DNA of 51,954 bases from Flavisolibacter sp. (GTDB lineage Bacteria; Bacteroidota; Bacteroidia; Chitinophagales; Chitinophagaceae), in contig JAQBNG010000057.1 in the NCBI GenBank assembly GCA_028288675.1, forward strand, positions 1 through 51,954. Reading direction: 5' to 3'. A program made the translations under genes and the position numbers. Shown piece by piece: positions 17,755 to 26,863 of the stretch; position 1 is the first letter of the stretch; the number at the start of each line of letters is the position of its first letter. The notes beneath the pieces are model-generated. The model saw only the letters and a list, made by a program, of their open reading frames with translations, was not told the DNA's origin and did no database searches.

Positions 17755-20265
17755 ATGTCAACCAACAACAGCAACACGTTAACGCTACAAGAAATCAATC
17801 TGAAATCTTATTTGCGTGTTTTATTTTTTATCTACCTGGGAGGGGTATTCCTTTACCTGCTCCCTGCTATAGGTTTAATGCCTCCGTTTTTAAAACCGTA
17901 TGCTTTTATCAGCGACCCTGCTTTTGCCAATAATTCCACTATTAAAATGGGCTTGTTTGCAGCGCTTTGTTTTGTTGCAGCGGGCGATGTGAGGCGTTAT
18001 TTAATTGCTGTGGAAGCCATCATGGTGGTAATGGCATTTGCTGTTTTATCAGGTATCGTACTTATTCTCTTCGCCAGTAACAATTATGTGATACAAGCCG
18101 GAGGAAGCGAAATGAAGATTAGCACCCTTATAATATATTCTTCCATTTTTGATGCGATTCTAAATGGTATTCTTATAGTTCTGTATCAAAAAGCGCAAAA
18201 AGCCAGGTACGGCCTTCAGTACTTTTCGCCAATGCAATTCAGGGCATTGGAGGCTCTGGCCGAAGTGGTAATTACAAGCGATAAAAGAATGATATCATCA
18301 GAGGAAGTGGCATCGAATGTTGACCGCTACCTGAGTTCCTTTACAGCAAAAACAAAATGGGTGATGAAGATGGCTTTAATGGCTGTTGAACTTTACCCTG
18401 TGCTGTTTTTAAAACCGCTGACTTCGTACATGCGTCCCGATGAACGCAAAGCTTTCTTAGAAAGGCATTTTTACCAGGATGTGTCGCTACGGTTGGCGCC
18501 GGAATTTATTCGCACTATGGTGCAGGCTATGATACGCATTGGAAAACAGTTATGTTATATGGGTTACTATAACGATAGCCGTGTGCATGAGTCTGTGGGA
18601 TATGTTCCTTTTTCAAAACGGGATGATAGTGCAAAACGTTTACTTGATCTACCGTATGGGCAGGTAAAATCCTTAGATGTTCTTACCGCAAAAGATATAC
18701 AAGGCGATGTTATTGATTGGGATGGAGTGGTAATTATTGGTTCCGGGCCGGGTGCTTCTATAATGGCGAAAGGCTTGGTGGAAAAGGGTCAAAGGGTATT
18801 GATGGTTGAACGCGGCGAGCATACCGATCCATCGCAGTTTAACGAAGATGAAATTGAGATGGTTTCCAAATTGTATGCGGATGGTGCCTTACAACAGGCC
18901 GCTGATTTTCGTTTCCAGGTGATTCAAGGCAGTGCAGTTGGCGGATCAAGTGTAGTTAATAATGCGGTTTGTTTTGATACACCTTTAGCTGTACTTGATC
19001 GTTGGAATGACAGGAATGGTATTGATGCGGGATTAGACCTGGAGCGATATGTTAAGTGCAATAAGGCAGTCAACAAAATGATTGGCGTTCGTAAAATTGA
19101 TGGTACGCCAGATACCATGTCGAAAGAAGAATACATGAACCCGGGTGGTGCCAAATTCAAGCAGGGCATTACGGCTTTGCAGCTTGATAAAAGCTCGTAT
19201 GAAGTGGATTCAGTTGCGGCAAACATTTGCAATTGCGTAGGTTGTGGTTACTGCAATATGGGTTGCAGGTTTGGTAAGAAGCTTTCCATGCTTAATAACA
19301 TTTTGCCACAAATTCAGGAAAGTTTGAAGCAGCAGGGCCGGCGGGAAGATTTCCAGATCATCGCCGGTTGCGAGGTGCAAAAACTAAGATCAAAGGGAAA
19401 GAAAATTACCTCGCTGATTGGCCAGTTTAAAAACGGAAGGAAGGTTGAAATAAAAGGGAAAACTTTTGTTGTGGCAGCAGGAGCTATCTCTTCAAGTTTG
19501 TTGTTGCAACGGTCAGGTATTGCACAAGGCCGTGCCGGCAAACATATTTCTTTCAACGTGGGGTCGCCTATTTCTGCTGTTTTTCCAGAAGTAATAAATT
19601 CTTACAAAGGGTTACAGATCTCGCACTATTTACAGCTAAATCCTACAAGGGGTTACATTATGGAAACCTGGTTTAACCCGCCTATGTTTCAAAGCACCGT
19701 AATGCCAGGCTGGTGGGAGGAGCATTATAAAAACATGCAACGGTATAACCGTATGGCCTGCACCGGCGTGTTGGTTGGCAGTGAAAGCAATGCGGAAGTA
19801 AGAGTAGGTGGCTTAACCAAAAGGGATATTAGATACAAACCAACAAAAAGGGATTTTGATACGGTGCTTGAAGGTGTTGAATTAGCCGGGCTGATTTATT
19901 TAAAAGCGGGAGCAGAATGTGTGATGCCCAATACGTTTAAGTATCACGAATATGCTGATGAAAATGCACTAAAACAAATGAAGCATGATATTAAAGACAG
20001 TAGCGACATAACCTTGGGCACTGGTCATCCGCAGGGCGGAAATATCCTGAGTCGCGATAAAAAGACCGGTGTGGTAGATGAGCAGCTGAGAGTATATGGC
20101 TACGACAACCTTTTTATCTCCGATGCCTCCGTGTTTCCTACCTCTGTTGGCGTAAACCCACAAATTACGGTGATGGCGCTTGCAGATTATGCTGTTCCGT
20201 TTGTGGCTGATAATGCCGGTACGGGCAGGGTTACACTGATAAAGACTGAAATGAATAAAGTATAA
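17755..20265 (+). CDS. Membrane-anchored GMC-family oxidoreductase
   Basis: An 836-aa fusion. Residues about 20-145 hold four hydrophobic segments; 155-260 resembles the small helical subunit-3 region found with gluconate 2-dehydrogenase and long-chain alcohol oxidases; the rest is a GMC flavoprotein. The FAD Rossmann motif VVIIGSGPGASIMAKGLV starts near residue 324, and the C-terminal GTGHPQGGN and DASVFPTSVGVNPQITVMA carry the active-site histidine and asparagine. A Cys cluster (Cys492, 494, 497, 500, 504) is the CxGCGxCxxGC type seen in sterol and alcohol GMC enzymes. It is followed 27 bases later by a small membrane protein that may be its partner. Oxidation of a lipophilic alcohol is a guess from the family. 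Confidence 0.88.
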   Translation: MSTNNSNTLTLQEINLKSYLRVLFFIYLGGVFLYLLPAIGLMPPFLKPYAFISDPAFANNSTIKMGLFAALCFVAAGDVRRYLIAVEAIMVVMAFAVLSGIVLILFASNNYVIQAGGSEMKISTLIIYSSIFDAILNGILIVLYQKAQKARYGLQYFSPMQFRALEALAEVVITSDKRMISSEEVASNVDRYLSSFTAKTKWVMKMALMAVELYPVLFLKPLTSYMRPDERKAFLERHFYQDVSLRLAPEFIRTMVQAMIRIGKQLCYMGYYNDSRVHESVGYVPFSKRDDSAKRLLDLPYGQVKSLDVLTAKDIQGDVIDWDGVVIIGSGPGASIMAKGLVEKGQRVLMVERGEHTDPSQFNEDEIEMVSKLYADGALQQAADFRFQVIQGSAVGGSSVVNNAVCFDTPLAVLDRWNDRNGIDAGLDLERYVKCNKAVNKMIGVRKIDGTPDTMSKEEYMNPGGAKFKQGITALQLDKSSYEVDSVAANICNCVGCGYCNMGCRFGKKLSMLNNILPQIQESLKQQGRREDFQIIAGCEVQKLRSKGKKITSLIGQFKNGRKVEIKGKTFVVAAGAISSSLLLQRSGIAQGRAGKHISFNVGSPISAVFPEVINSYKGLQISHYLQLNPTRGYIMETWFNPPMFQSTVMPGWWEEHYKNMQRYNRMACTGVLVGSESNAEVRVGGLTKRDIRYKPTKRDFDTVLEGVELAGLIYLKAGAECVMPNTFKYHEYADENALKQMKHDIKDSSDITLGTGHPQGGNILSRDKKTGVVDEQLRVYGYDNLFISDASVFPTSVGVNPQITVMALADYAVPFVADNAGTGRVTLIKTEMNKV

Positions 20266-20292
20266 AATCACACATACTCTTAAAAAAATTTT

Positions 20293-20817
20293 ATGAACGA
20301 AATATTTGGAGTGGATAATAACTGGCCTGACTATCTGTTAGTGCTGTTTATTTATGCATTGATGTATTTGCTGATTCGCTCTCCCAGGCCGAAACTGGAA
20401 TTAAATTACAAAGCGAACTATATTTTTTTAGTTGGATTATGGGCCTTTCTGATGTTCACCGGTAACTATCTTTTTTACCGCCTTGGAGTAATGAGTTTTT
20501 TACCTTGGGCTAATAATTTTGTTCATTCGTTCTTATGGGTGGGTATTTGTTTGGGTTGGCTTTATTACTGCACGCATGAACGTCCGATGTGGGAGCAATT
20601 CATCTTTTTTGCCTTTACCAGTTTTATAGTTAAGATGGCAGAAAATATGCTTTTAGGTACCTGGAATTTAGACAGTTATTTTGGCATCAACAGCAAGTAT
20701 GCTTACATTATTGCAATGAGTATTGTAGATGGTTTTTATCCTATAATTTCTTTGTGGATATTGAACGCTTTAGGTAAGAAATCTACGTTTGGAATTTATG
20801 TGCCGCAAGTGGCTTAG
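20293..20817 (+). CDS. Small integral membrane protein paired with the GMC oxidoreductase
   Basis: A 174-aa protein with about five hydrophobic helices (about 12-29, 42-60, 72-93, 108-128, 140-160). I do not recognise a named family. It starts 27 bases after the GMC gene, on the same strand, and a long hairpin closes the pair, so they form a two-gene unit. A role in anchoring or electron transfer for the oxidoreductase is inferred from position only; no heme histidine pattern is clear. Confidence 0.7.
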   Translation: MNEIFGVDNNWPDYLLVLFIYALMYLLIRSPRPKLELNYKANYIFLVGLWAFLMFTGNYLFYRLGVMSFLPWANNFVHSFLWVGICLGWLYYCTHERPMWEQFIFFAFTSFIVKMAENMLLGTWNLDSYFGINSKYAYIIAMSIVDGFYPIISLWILNALGKKSTFGIYVPQVA

Positions 20818-20847
20818 AGTAATTTTATAAAGCTTAGAAACCTTATA

Positions 20848-20903
20848 AAATAAGTAACGGCAATAAGAAAAATTAAATAATTTCTTATTGCCGTTACTTA
20901 TTT
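20848..20903. terminator. Long perfect inverted repeat between convergent genes
   Basis: Arms of 23 bases (20848-20870 and 20881-20903) pair without a mismatch around a 10-base AT loop. It lies 30 bases after the + gene and 110 bases before the end of the - gene, and can serve as a terminator in both directions because A/T tracts flank it. It is longer than an ordinary terminator stem. Confidence 0.7.
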
Positions 20904-21012
20904 AGCTATCACAAGTTAAAGAAATGAATGTTGTTCATGTCCCTACTAATGACTTCGAAATAGATAGTACAGAGTACAAACAAAAGTCAAACTGACTTAT
21001 ACACAAGAACTT

Positions 21013-21423
21013 TTAGTTATTACTACCTAAAATTTTCTTCCTTGCTTCTTCCCTTGTTGGTTGTGCAGGCTGTTGCGTTGATGGCCGTTGTACAGTACCT
21101 ATATTTCTATTGCTGTAACCACTGTTATAATTACCATAACTTCTATTGTAGTTACCATAGCGCCTGTTACCGTTAAAACCATTGTATGGAGAATTTAAGC
21201 CTCTGTACCCGTTTGTCACGTCGTAATAACGTCCTGAAAAAGGATCCCTTTCTAGGATAACTGTTCCATAAAACTGGTCTTGAACATATAAACGGTTACC
21301 TGATTGTTCTGTTCTCACATCGTCATCGTAATTATCATCACCTATTGCTCTTTGGGTTGTTGTACAGCTCACCATCAATACTGCAATAATAACTACCGCT
21401 AATAAAGATTTTATACTTTTCAT
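21013..21423 (-). CDS. Small lipoprotein rich in Gly, Asn, Tyr and Arg
   Basis: A 136-aa protein with a lipoprotein signal (VLMVSC, Cys20) and a low-complexity region (about 75-110) of NRRYGNYNRSYGNYN type. The middle QDQFYGTVILERDPFSGRYYDVTNG suggests one short structured domain. It is an unknown conserved-looking envelope lipoprotein with no functional clue from its neighbours. Confidence 0.65.
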   Translation of the reverse strand: MKSIKSLLAVVIIAVLMVSCTTTQRAIGDDNYDDDVRTEQSGNRLYVQDQFYGTVILERDPFSGRYYDVTNGYRGLNSPYNGFNGNRRYGNYNRSYGNYNSGYSNRNIGTVQRPSTQQPAQPTREEARKKILGSNN

Positions 21424-21547
21424 GAATACCTCTTTTTTGATAAATATAGAGTCAAAATACCCGCCAGAATTTGCTATAAAAGGTTGAAAACGTTGGTTTT
21501 GAAGATAATTAACAACTTGCTTAGTGTTAACGGAAAGCTATGGATGC

Positions 21548-22786
21548 TTATCCTTTCAGCCGGTATTTTTTATTCACTTTCGGACTATTAAAGTACTGGT
21601 TCAATTCTTCTGCTGAAAGTTCGCTTGTAAAATCTAGGGGAACATCGATCAACTGCATTTGCACCTGTTTTATTTCATCTTTCAGCTTAGCCGTTTTACG
21701 GATCACTTCGGGGTCTTTTTCATTTATTAACTGGTTATCCTGGCGCATGTACTCTAACCTTTTAATGGAGGAGCGAATCTGGCTTGCCTGGTTTTGATCG
21801 ATGGATTTGTTAGGCACTGCTGCTTCTTTGATAGGCACAAGAGCCAAGCCTATGCTTGGTAATATTTTTCCGGTGCGTTGCGAGGTTCCATCGCTTGACG
21901 TAGAAAGAACCGTTCCGGTAAGCGAGGTAGAAGCAGCCGTAAGATCGAAAGTGGTTCTTACGTTTTTGGTCTTCTTTAGCTTTTTATCCAACTGTAAAAA
22001 AGTGTATTTCAGTTGCAGCACATAGTTATCAATGTTTTTTGTAACCTGGTTAAATTCCTGTACGGCCATAGGCTGGTCTACAGCATCCCTTACAAAAATC
22101 CTTACGGTAGCCGTATCCCTGATGCCCATTTTTGTACTGCCGATAAAGCTTAACACTACAGCTTTTACTTTACCGGTATCGGTTGGCTTTGCTACTTCAT
22201 AGCCTGGCGTCCAGTTAAATTCATCACCGCATTTTTGTACTATGCTATATCCTTTTATAGGAGCCGATGTACTCATCATCACTGATTCAATGGGAAAGTT
22301 TCCGGATTCGCACATTACCCTGAAGGTGATTGTTTCCCCTTCATCAATCCAAATGCTTCCATAAACCGTGGGTTTTATTTTAGACGGAATTACTTCGGTA
22401 TTAAAAAATATGATGTTAAAGCTTGTATCCACTTTGTCAACTGCATCGGCCAGGTTTTGTACGCCTGCTGAAACTTTGTAAGGCACATCATACTTTAGCT
22501 TGCCGGAAAGAAAATATGCCTTTGATGCTTTGAAGGAGATCATACCATCATCCTTGCCAATCTTTAAACCAACGGGTGCATTTTTTAAGTACCAAAAATA
22601 GTTTTCAGGATTTTTATTTATCTGCAACTGATAGCTTAACGCTGAATCTACATGCAACGAAAAAAATGGATTGAGGTTGATAATGCGTAACGAAGAATCA
22701 GGATGAAATTGAGGGAGGCTATCTTCTTGGGCCAATAGTGAAAGGCTTACTATAAGAAGGTAAAAAACGAAAGTCAGTTTTCTCAT
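21548..22786 (-). CDS. Exported protein of unknown function with Ig/cadherin-like segments
   Basis: A 412-aa secreted or periplasmic protein with a signal peptide ending at LLAQ (residue 20). Residues 30-230 contain beta-rich repeats resembling putative-Ig/cadherin domains (KNAPVGLKIGKDDGMISFKA, FNWTPGYEVAKPTDTGKV), and the C-terminal part (about 255-400) is helical and polar. It lies downstream of hsp20 on the same strand, behind a terminator. No enzymatic motif is visible. Confidence 0.65.
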   Translation of the reverse strand: MRKLTFVFYLLIVSLSLLAQEDSLPQFHPDSSLRIINLNPFFSLHVDSALSYQLQINKNPENYFWYLKNAPVGLKIGKDDGMISFKASKAYFLSGKLKYDVPYKVSAGVQNLADAVDKVDTSFNIIFFNTEVIPSKIKPTVYGSIWIDEGETITFRVMCESGNFPIESVMMSTSAPIKGYSIVQKCGDEFNWTPGYEVAKPTDTGKVKAVVLSFIGSTKMGIRDTATVRIFVRDAVDQPMAVQEFNQVTKNIDNYVLQLKYTFLQLDKKLKKTKNVRTTFDLTAASTSLTGTVLSTSSDGTSQRTGKILPSIGLALVPIKEAAVPNKSIDQNQASQIRSSIKRLEYMRQDNQLINEKDPEVIRKTAKLKDEIKQVQMQLIDVPLDFTSELSAEELNQYFNSPKVNKKYRLKG

Positions 22787-22819
22787 TTTGATAAATAAAG
22801 TTCAAAGCCGCAAATTAGG

Positions 22820-22849
22820 GAAAAAGGAAACCCCCGTGGAAACGGGGGT
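22820..22849 (-). terminator. Intrinsic terminator of hsp20
   Basis: A perfect 8-bp G/C stem (ACCCCCGT, 22830-22837, with 22842-22849) with a GGAA loop; on the minus strand it is followed by TTCCTTTTT. Confidence 0.8.
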
Positions 22850-22894
22850 CGATAAACCAAAACCAACTGCTTATGAGAAAGCGTTATAATTATT

Positions 22895-23329
22895 TTAAGC
22901 TATAGTAATATTTTTTATTGCCGGTTTGACTTCTTCCTTCTTTGGAAGGTTTACTATCAAAACACCATTAACGTATTGTGCAGTAATTCCTTCTGCATTT
23001 ACTTTTTCATCTGTTGTAAAAGAGCGTTTGAATGAAGCGAATTTGTATTCGGCCCTAATTGTTTTTTCATTCTCATTCTTAGCCTCTTCTTTTTTTTCTG
23101 CTGAAATTGTCAACAGGCTATCTTCCAGGCTAATTCCAAAATCTTCTTTGTTCAATCCCGGTGCTACTAATTCAATCAAAAATTCTTTTTCGGTCTCTTT
23201 AATATTAATCGGAATTGTTTGTCTGGCCTCGTCTCTATACAAAGACGGCATTTGAGGAAAAACGTCGCTTAGCAAATTGTTAAAAGAAGCGGCGCCGTTG
23301 GGTCTGTTTTTAAAGCGTACAACTGTCAT
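22895..23329 (-). CDS. Hsp20 / alpha-crystallin small heat shock protein
   Basis: A 144-aa holdase chaperone. The alpha-crystallin domain spans about residues 38-135 with the signatures FLIELVAPGLNKEDFGISLED and the strand pair ending YVNGVLIVNLPKKEE, and the C-terminal tail ends with the IxI-type AIKNITIA. It binds unfolding proteins in the cytoplasm. It is a single gene with its own terminator. Confidence 0.93.
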   Translation of the reverse strand: MTVVRFKNRPNGAASFNNLLSDVFPQMPSLYRDEARQTIPINIKETEKEFLIELVAPGLNKEDFGISLEDSLLTISAEKKEEAKNENEKTIRAEYKFASFKRSFTTDEKVNAEGITAQYVNGVLIVNLPKKEEVKPAIKNITIA

Positions 23330-23521
23330 AGTTTAATAAGTTTTATAGTTAGTAGATGTTTTAATCGGTGTATGGTTTTCAAACAATATACCAGTCGGCA
23401 TAATTGATGAAAAGCCTGCCAGAACTGCATTTCAGCTAATTTTCTGCTGCCATTATATGCAAAATGTTACAGTTGGTTTGCTATTGTTGCAGTTTCGTAG
23501 ATTTGCCAAAATTTTTTAAAC

Positions 23522-23938
23522 ATGTATCCAATACAAATAGTACAACCCATGAAGGAAGAATTGACCGACAATGGGTTTAAGGAATTAGTGAATGGTGAAG
23601 CAGTGGAAGCCCAGTTAAAAGAAGAAGGCACGACTTTGATTATGATTAATTCGGTGTGTGGATGTTCCGCCGGTACGGCTCGTCCGGGTATTTTAATGGC
23701 TGTTACTAATGCAACAAAAAAACCCGATCACCTTACAACTTCCTTTGCCGGTTATGATGTGGAAGCAGTGCAAGCCTTACGTCAGCACCTGATGCCTTAC
23801 CCTCCTTCGTCTCCTGCTATTGCCCTTTTTAAAAATGGCGAACTGGTTCATTTTATTGAGCGTCATCAAATTGAAGGACGTTCGGCGCAAATGATTGCAG
23901 CCAACCTCATTAACGCCTTTGACCAATATTGCAATTAA
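23522..23938 (+). CDS. BrxA/BrxB-family bacilliredoxin
   Basis: A 138-aa thioredoxin-fold protein of the YphP/YqiW family. The active site is Cys46-Gly47-Cys48 in VCGCSAGTARPG, as in BrxA/BrxB. The family removes bacillithiol from S-bacillithiolated proteins or acts as a disulfide isomerase; whether this organism makes bacillithiol cannot be judged from the window. It precedes lgt by 98 bases with a possible terminator between. Confidence 0.9.
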   Translation: MYPIQIVQPMKEELTDNGFKELVNGEAVEAQLKEEGTTLIMINSVCGCSAGTARPGILMAVTNATKKPDHLTTSFAGYDVEAVQALRQHLMPYPPSSPAIALFKNGELVHFIERHQIEGRSAQMIAANLINAFDQYCN

Positions 23939-23973
23939 GATGAACTATGTTTGATTTCTGCCTGGTGGCAGCA

Positions 23974-24027
23974 TTAAAGTTCAAAGTTTGCGTTTTGTAT
24001 AAACCAGCTTTGAACTTTTAATTTTAA
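23974..24027 (+). terminator. Possible terminator between the bacilliredoxin gene and lgt
   Basis: TTAAAGTTCAAAG (23974-23986) pairs with CTTTGAACTTTTAA (24008-24021) with one bulge; a T-rich run follows. The 21-base loop and low G/C make it weak. Confidence 0.4.
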
Positions 24028-24036
24028 ACTTTCCTA

Positions 24037-25335
24037 ATGTATCCCAACCTGTACTACGTTTTCGAAGATTTTTTTGGCGTTAAGATTGGCTTTCTACGGT
24101 TCATTAATTCATTTGGTTTTTTTGTGGCAATTGCTTTTTTAGTTGCGGCAGCTTTGCTTTCCAGCGAATTAAAAAGAAAAAGCAAGCAAGGGTTTTTTTT
24201 ACCCACAGAACGCAAACTCGTGGTAGGTGGTCCAGCAACCACAGCAGAATTGGTGATCAACTTTCTCCTCGGTTTTCTTTTTGGTTTTAAAATTCTTGCC
24301 CTTTTTATTATTGGTTCCGATGCAATGCAGGATCCACAGGCTTATATTTTTTCCGGTAATGGAAGCTTACCATTAGGTTTAGTGACAGGAGGACTTTTTG
24401 TGTGGATGAAATGGCGGGAACGAAAAAAGCAACAGTTAAAAAGCCCCGAAGAAAGAGTGGTGCGTATATGGCCACACGATAGGGTTGGGGAGATAACTGT
24501 AATTGCGCTTATTGTTGGCCTGCTTGGTGCTAAGCTTTTTGATATTTTCGAAAACTGGAGTGATTTTCTAAAACATCCCGGCGACTATATATTTTCTGGT
24601 GGTGGGCTAACCTTTTATGGAGGCCTCATTTGCGCGGGTGCGGCTATTATTTATTATGCTAAAAAGAATAAGTTCAGTGTGCGGCATTTAGCCGATGCTA
24701 TTGCTCCTCCTTTAATGATTGCTTATGCCATTGGCCGCATTGGTTGCCAGGTAGCAGGTGATGGCGACTGGGGTATCTACAACAGTGCCTATAAAGTAGA
24801 TGCGAATAACGAAATAGTTTTAGCTGTTCCAGCAGATTTTCAAGATTCGGTGCAGGCACATGCCAGCTTTTTTTCACAACATTATGGTGCGTTAGATTCG
24901 GTACCGCATACATCATTTACAAAACCATCCGCGCTAGGCTTTTTGCCCAACTGGTTATTTGCGTACCACTATCCGCATAATGTAAATAAAATGGGTATCC
25001 CTATTGACGGCTGCACCGATATGTACTGCAACCGCTTGGCTATACCGGTTTTTCCTGCACCCTTATACGAGACCATTTTCGGCACTTTCCTGTTTTTAAT
25101 TTTATGGGCAGTCAGAAAACGGTTTAGGTTGGCGGGCTCGGTCTTTTGCCTCTATCTTATTTTAAATGGGCTGGAGCGTTTCTTTATCGAAAAAATAAGG
25201 GTTAATAACCTAATGGATTTTTTTGGATTCCGGCCTACTCAGGCTGAAGTAATTGCTGTAGGATTAGTGATTGCCGGGATGGCTGGTTGGCTTTTTCTGT
25301 GGCAAAAGAACCAGGCCAGCCTCAGAAAGGTGTGA
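24037..25335 (+). CDS. lgt: Prolipoprotein diacylglyceryl transferase
   Basis: An inner-membrane enzyme that transfers diacylglycerol from phosphatidylglycerol to the lipobox cysteine of prolipoproteins; several lipoproteins are encoded nearby. The Lgt signature GRIGCQVAGDGDWG lies near residue 230, and GGGLTFYGGLI precedes it. At 432 aa it is longer than the usual 270-300, as in other Bacteroidota, with extra sequence between about 255 and 335. The E. coli essential His103 position is Tyr194 here. The C-terminal ERFFIEKIRVN keeps the conserved charged residues. Confidence 0.92.
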   Translation: MYPNLYYVFEDFFGVKIGFLRFINSFGFFVAIAFLVAAALLSSELKRKSKQGFFLPTERKLVVGGPATTAELVINFLLGFLFGFKILALFIIGSDAMQDPQAYIFSGNGSLPLGLVTGGLFVWMKWRERKKQQLKSPEERVVRIWPHDRVGEITVIALIVGLLGAKLFDIFENWSDFLKHPGDYIFSGGGLTFYGGLICAGAAIIYYAKKNKFSVRHLADAIAPPLMIAYAIGRIGCQVAGDGDWGIYNSAYKVDANNEIVLAVPADFQDSVQAHASFFSQHYGALDSVPHTSFTKPSALGFLPNWLFAYHYPHNVNKMGIPIDGCTDMYCNRLAIPVFPAPLYETIFGTFLFLILWAVRKRFRLAGSVFCLYLILNGLERFFIEKIRVNNLMDFFGFRPTQAEVIAVGLVIAGMAGWLFLWQKNQASLRKV

Positions 25336-25571
25336 ATAACTCACATAAGCATTTTCACTTAGGCTGTCTAAAATCCTTTACTAACAAGGTTTGCACGAAA
25401 TATAGTGTAGTACAATTTTTGTAGAAAAGAATTAGTAAGAACGGCTATGACGTTTGCCGTTTACAAATTACTTTTGCGGATAGACTTACACGGTATTAAC
25501 TTATTCAGTGCAACTTTCTGCAATTGGATTTTGTCATTTATTCATTCATTTAACAATCAAGGAATTAAATT

Positions 25572-26429
25572 ATGAGGCAACTCAAAATTGCTACCCAGAT
25601 CACTAATCGTGATTCTCAGGCTGTAGAAAAGTATCTTCAGGAGATCTCAAAAATCCCAATGATCAATCCTGAAGAGGAAACTACACTGGCCCAAAGAATC
25701 AAGATGGGCGATCAAAGGGCATTAGACAAATTGGTTCAGGCCAACCTTCGTTTCGTAGTTTCGGTAGCAAAACAATATCAGCATCAGGGTTTATCACTCA
25801 GTGATTTGATCAACGAAGGAAATCTTGGTTTGATCAAAGCTGCCCAGCGTTTTGATGAAACCAAAGGTTTTAAATTTATTTCCTATGCCGTTTGGTGGAT
25901 TCGTCAATCAATCTTACAGGCTTTGGCCGAACAGGGCCGTTTGGTTCGTTTGCCTCAAAATAAAATTGGTACCTACAATAAAGCAAACAAAGCTTACATG
26001 GCTTTTGAGCAGGAACACGAAAGAGAGCCTTCCACAGAAGAATTGGCCGACATTCTGGAAATGAGCGAAACGGAGATCAATAATATTTTTCAAAGTAATA
26101 CACGCCATACTTCTTTGGATGCGCCGGTACACGAGGCAGAAGATGTAGCTATGGGTGATTTGTTGGAAGGAAGCGATGATACCGATGAAGATGTAATGAA
26201 AGACTCTTTGCGTAATGAAATTCGCCGGGTGTTGAAATCACTTTCTCCACGGGAAGCGGAAATTGTAAATGCATATTTTGGACTGGATGGTGAAAATGGA
26301 ACAACCATTGAGCAGATTGGCCAGAAGTATGATTTAACAAAAGAAAGGATTCGCCAAATTAAAGAAAGAGCGATCAAGCGTTTGCAAAAAGCCAGGTACA
26401 GCAGCGCATTGAAAGCCTATTTAGGATAA
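25572..26429 (+). CDS. rpoD: RNA polymerase primary sigma factor (Bacteroidota type)
   Basis: A 285-aa sigma-70 factor with regions 1.2 (VEKYLQEISKIPMI), 2 (NLRFVVSVAKQYQ.., FISYAVWWIRQSI), 3 and 4 (EQIGQKYDLTKERIRQIKERAIKRL). Region 1.1 is absent, as is normal for the housekeeping factor of Bacteroidota that recognises TTTG/TAnnTTTG promoters; one such promoter is seen at 47914. It is monocistronic with a strong terminator. Confidence 0.96.
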   Translation: MRQLKIATQITNRDSQAVEKYLQEISKIPMINPEEETTLAQRIKMGDQRALDKLVQANLRFVVSVAKQYQHQGLSLSDLINEGNLGLIKAAQRFDETKGFKFISYAVWWIRQSILQALAEQGRLVRLPQNKIGTYNKANKAYMAFEQEHEREPSTEELADILEMSETEINNIFQSNTRHTSLDAPVHEAEDVAMGDLLEGSDDTDEDVMKDSLRNEIRRVLKSLSPREAEIVNAYFGLDGENGTTIEQIGQKYDLTKERIRQIKERAIKRLQKARYSSALKAYLG

Positions 26430-26480
26430 GAAACTATTATTCCGCGTTAACAGGAAAAATGAGCAAATTGATGGGTTTTA

Positions 26481-26518
26481 AAACAGCCCCTTTCTTAATT
26501 GAAAGGGGCTGTTTCTTT
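26481..26518 (+). terminator. Intrinsic terminator of rpoD
   Basis: A perfect 14-bp stem (AAACAGCCCCTTTC, 26481-26494, with 26501-26514) closes a TTAATT loop; TTTCTTTT follows. Confidence 0.9.
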
Positions 26519-26552
26519 TGAAGCATAGTAAAAGAATGGATTGTAAAAGGGG

Positions 26553-26681
26553 TCAGTTTTTCAAAAACGAGTCAAGCATTTCTTCCTTTTTTGCCTGCGC
26601 TTCATAACTTTTGATTTGTAAATAAAACAAGCCTGAAATCACTAGACCCGCAATAAGCGAGATTTCATTAGGGGTAGCCAT
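26553..26681 (-). CDS. Small single-pass membrane protein
   Basis: A 42-aa open frame that begins MATPNEISLIAGLVISG and ends MLDSFLKN. Residues 7-22 form one hydrophobic helix, followed by a charged amphipathic tail (KSYEAQAKKEEMLD). The composition resembles genuine small membrane proteins, and it fills a gap between the rpoD terminator and prfB on the opposite strand. No family is recognised. Confidence 0.5.
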   Translation of the reverse strand: MATPNEISLIAGLVISGLFYLQIKSYEAQAKKEEMLDSFLKN

Positions 26682-26863
26682 GAAGTAGAATTTTAGTTTA
26701 AGAAATTCAAATACGAGGGCTTTCCTTTTGGATAGGGATCAACAATGGTATGACAAAATATTTGCCACTCCTGTTTTATAGCTCCAAGTCAGGTATTTAT
26801 ACCCTTCTATATACTAAGACAATCATCCTTTTCATTTTGCTGCAAACCTTTATCTTCGCCGCT

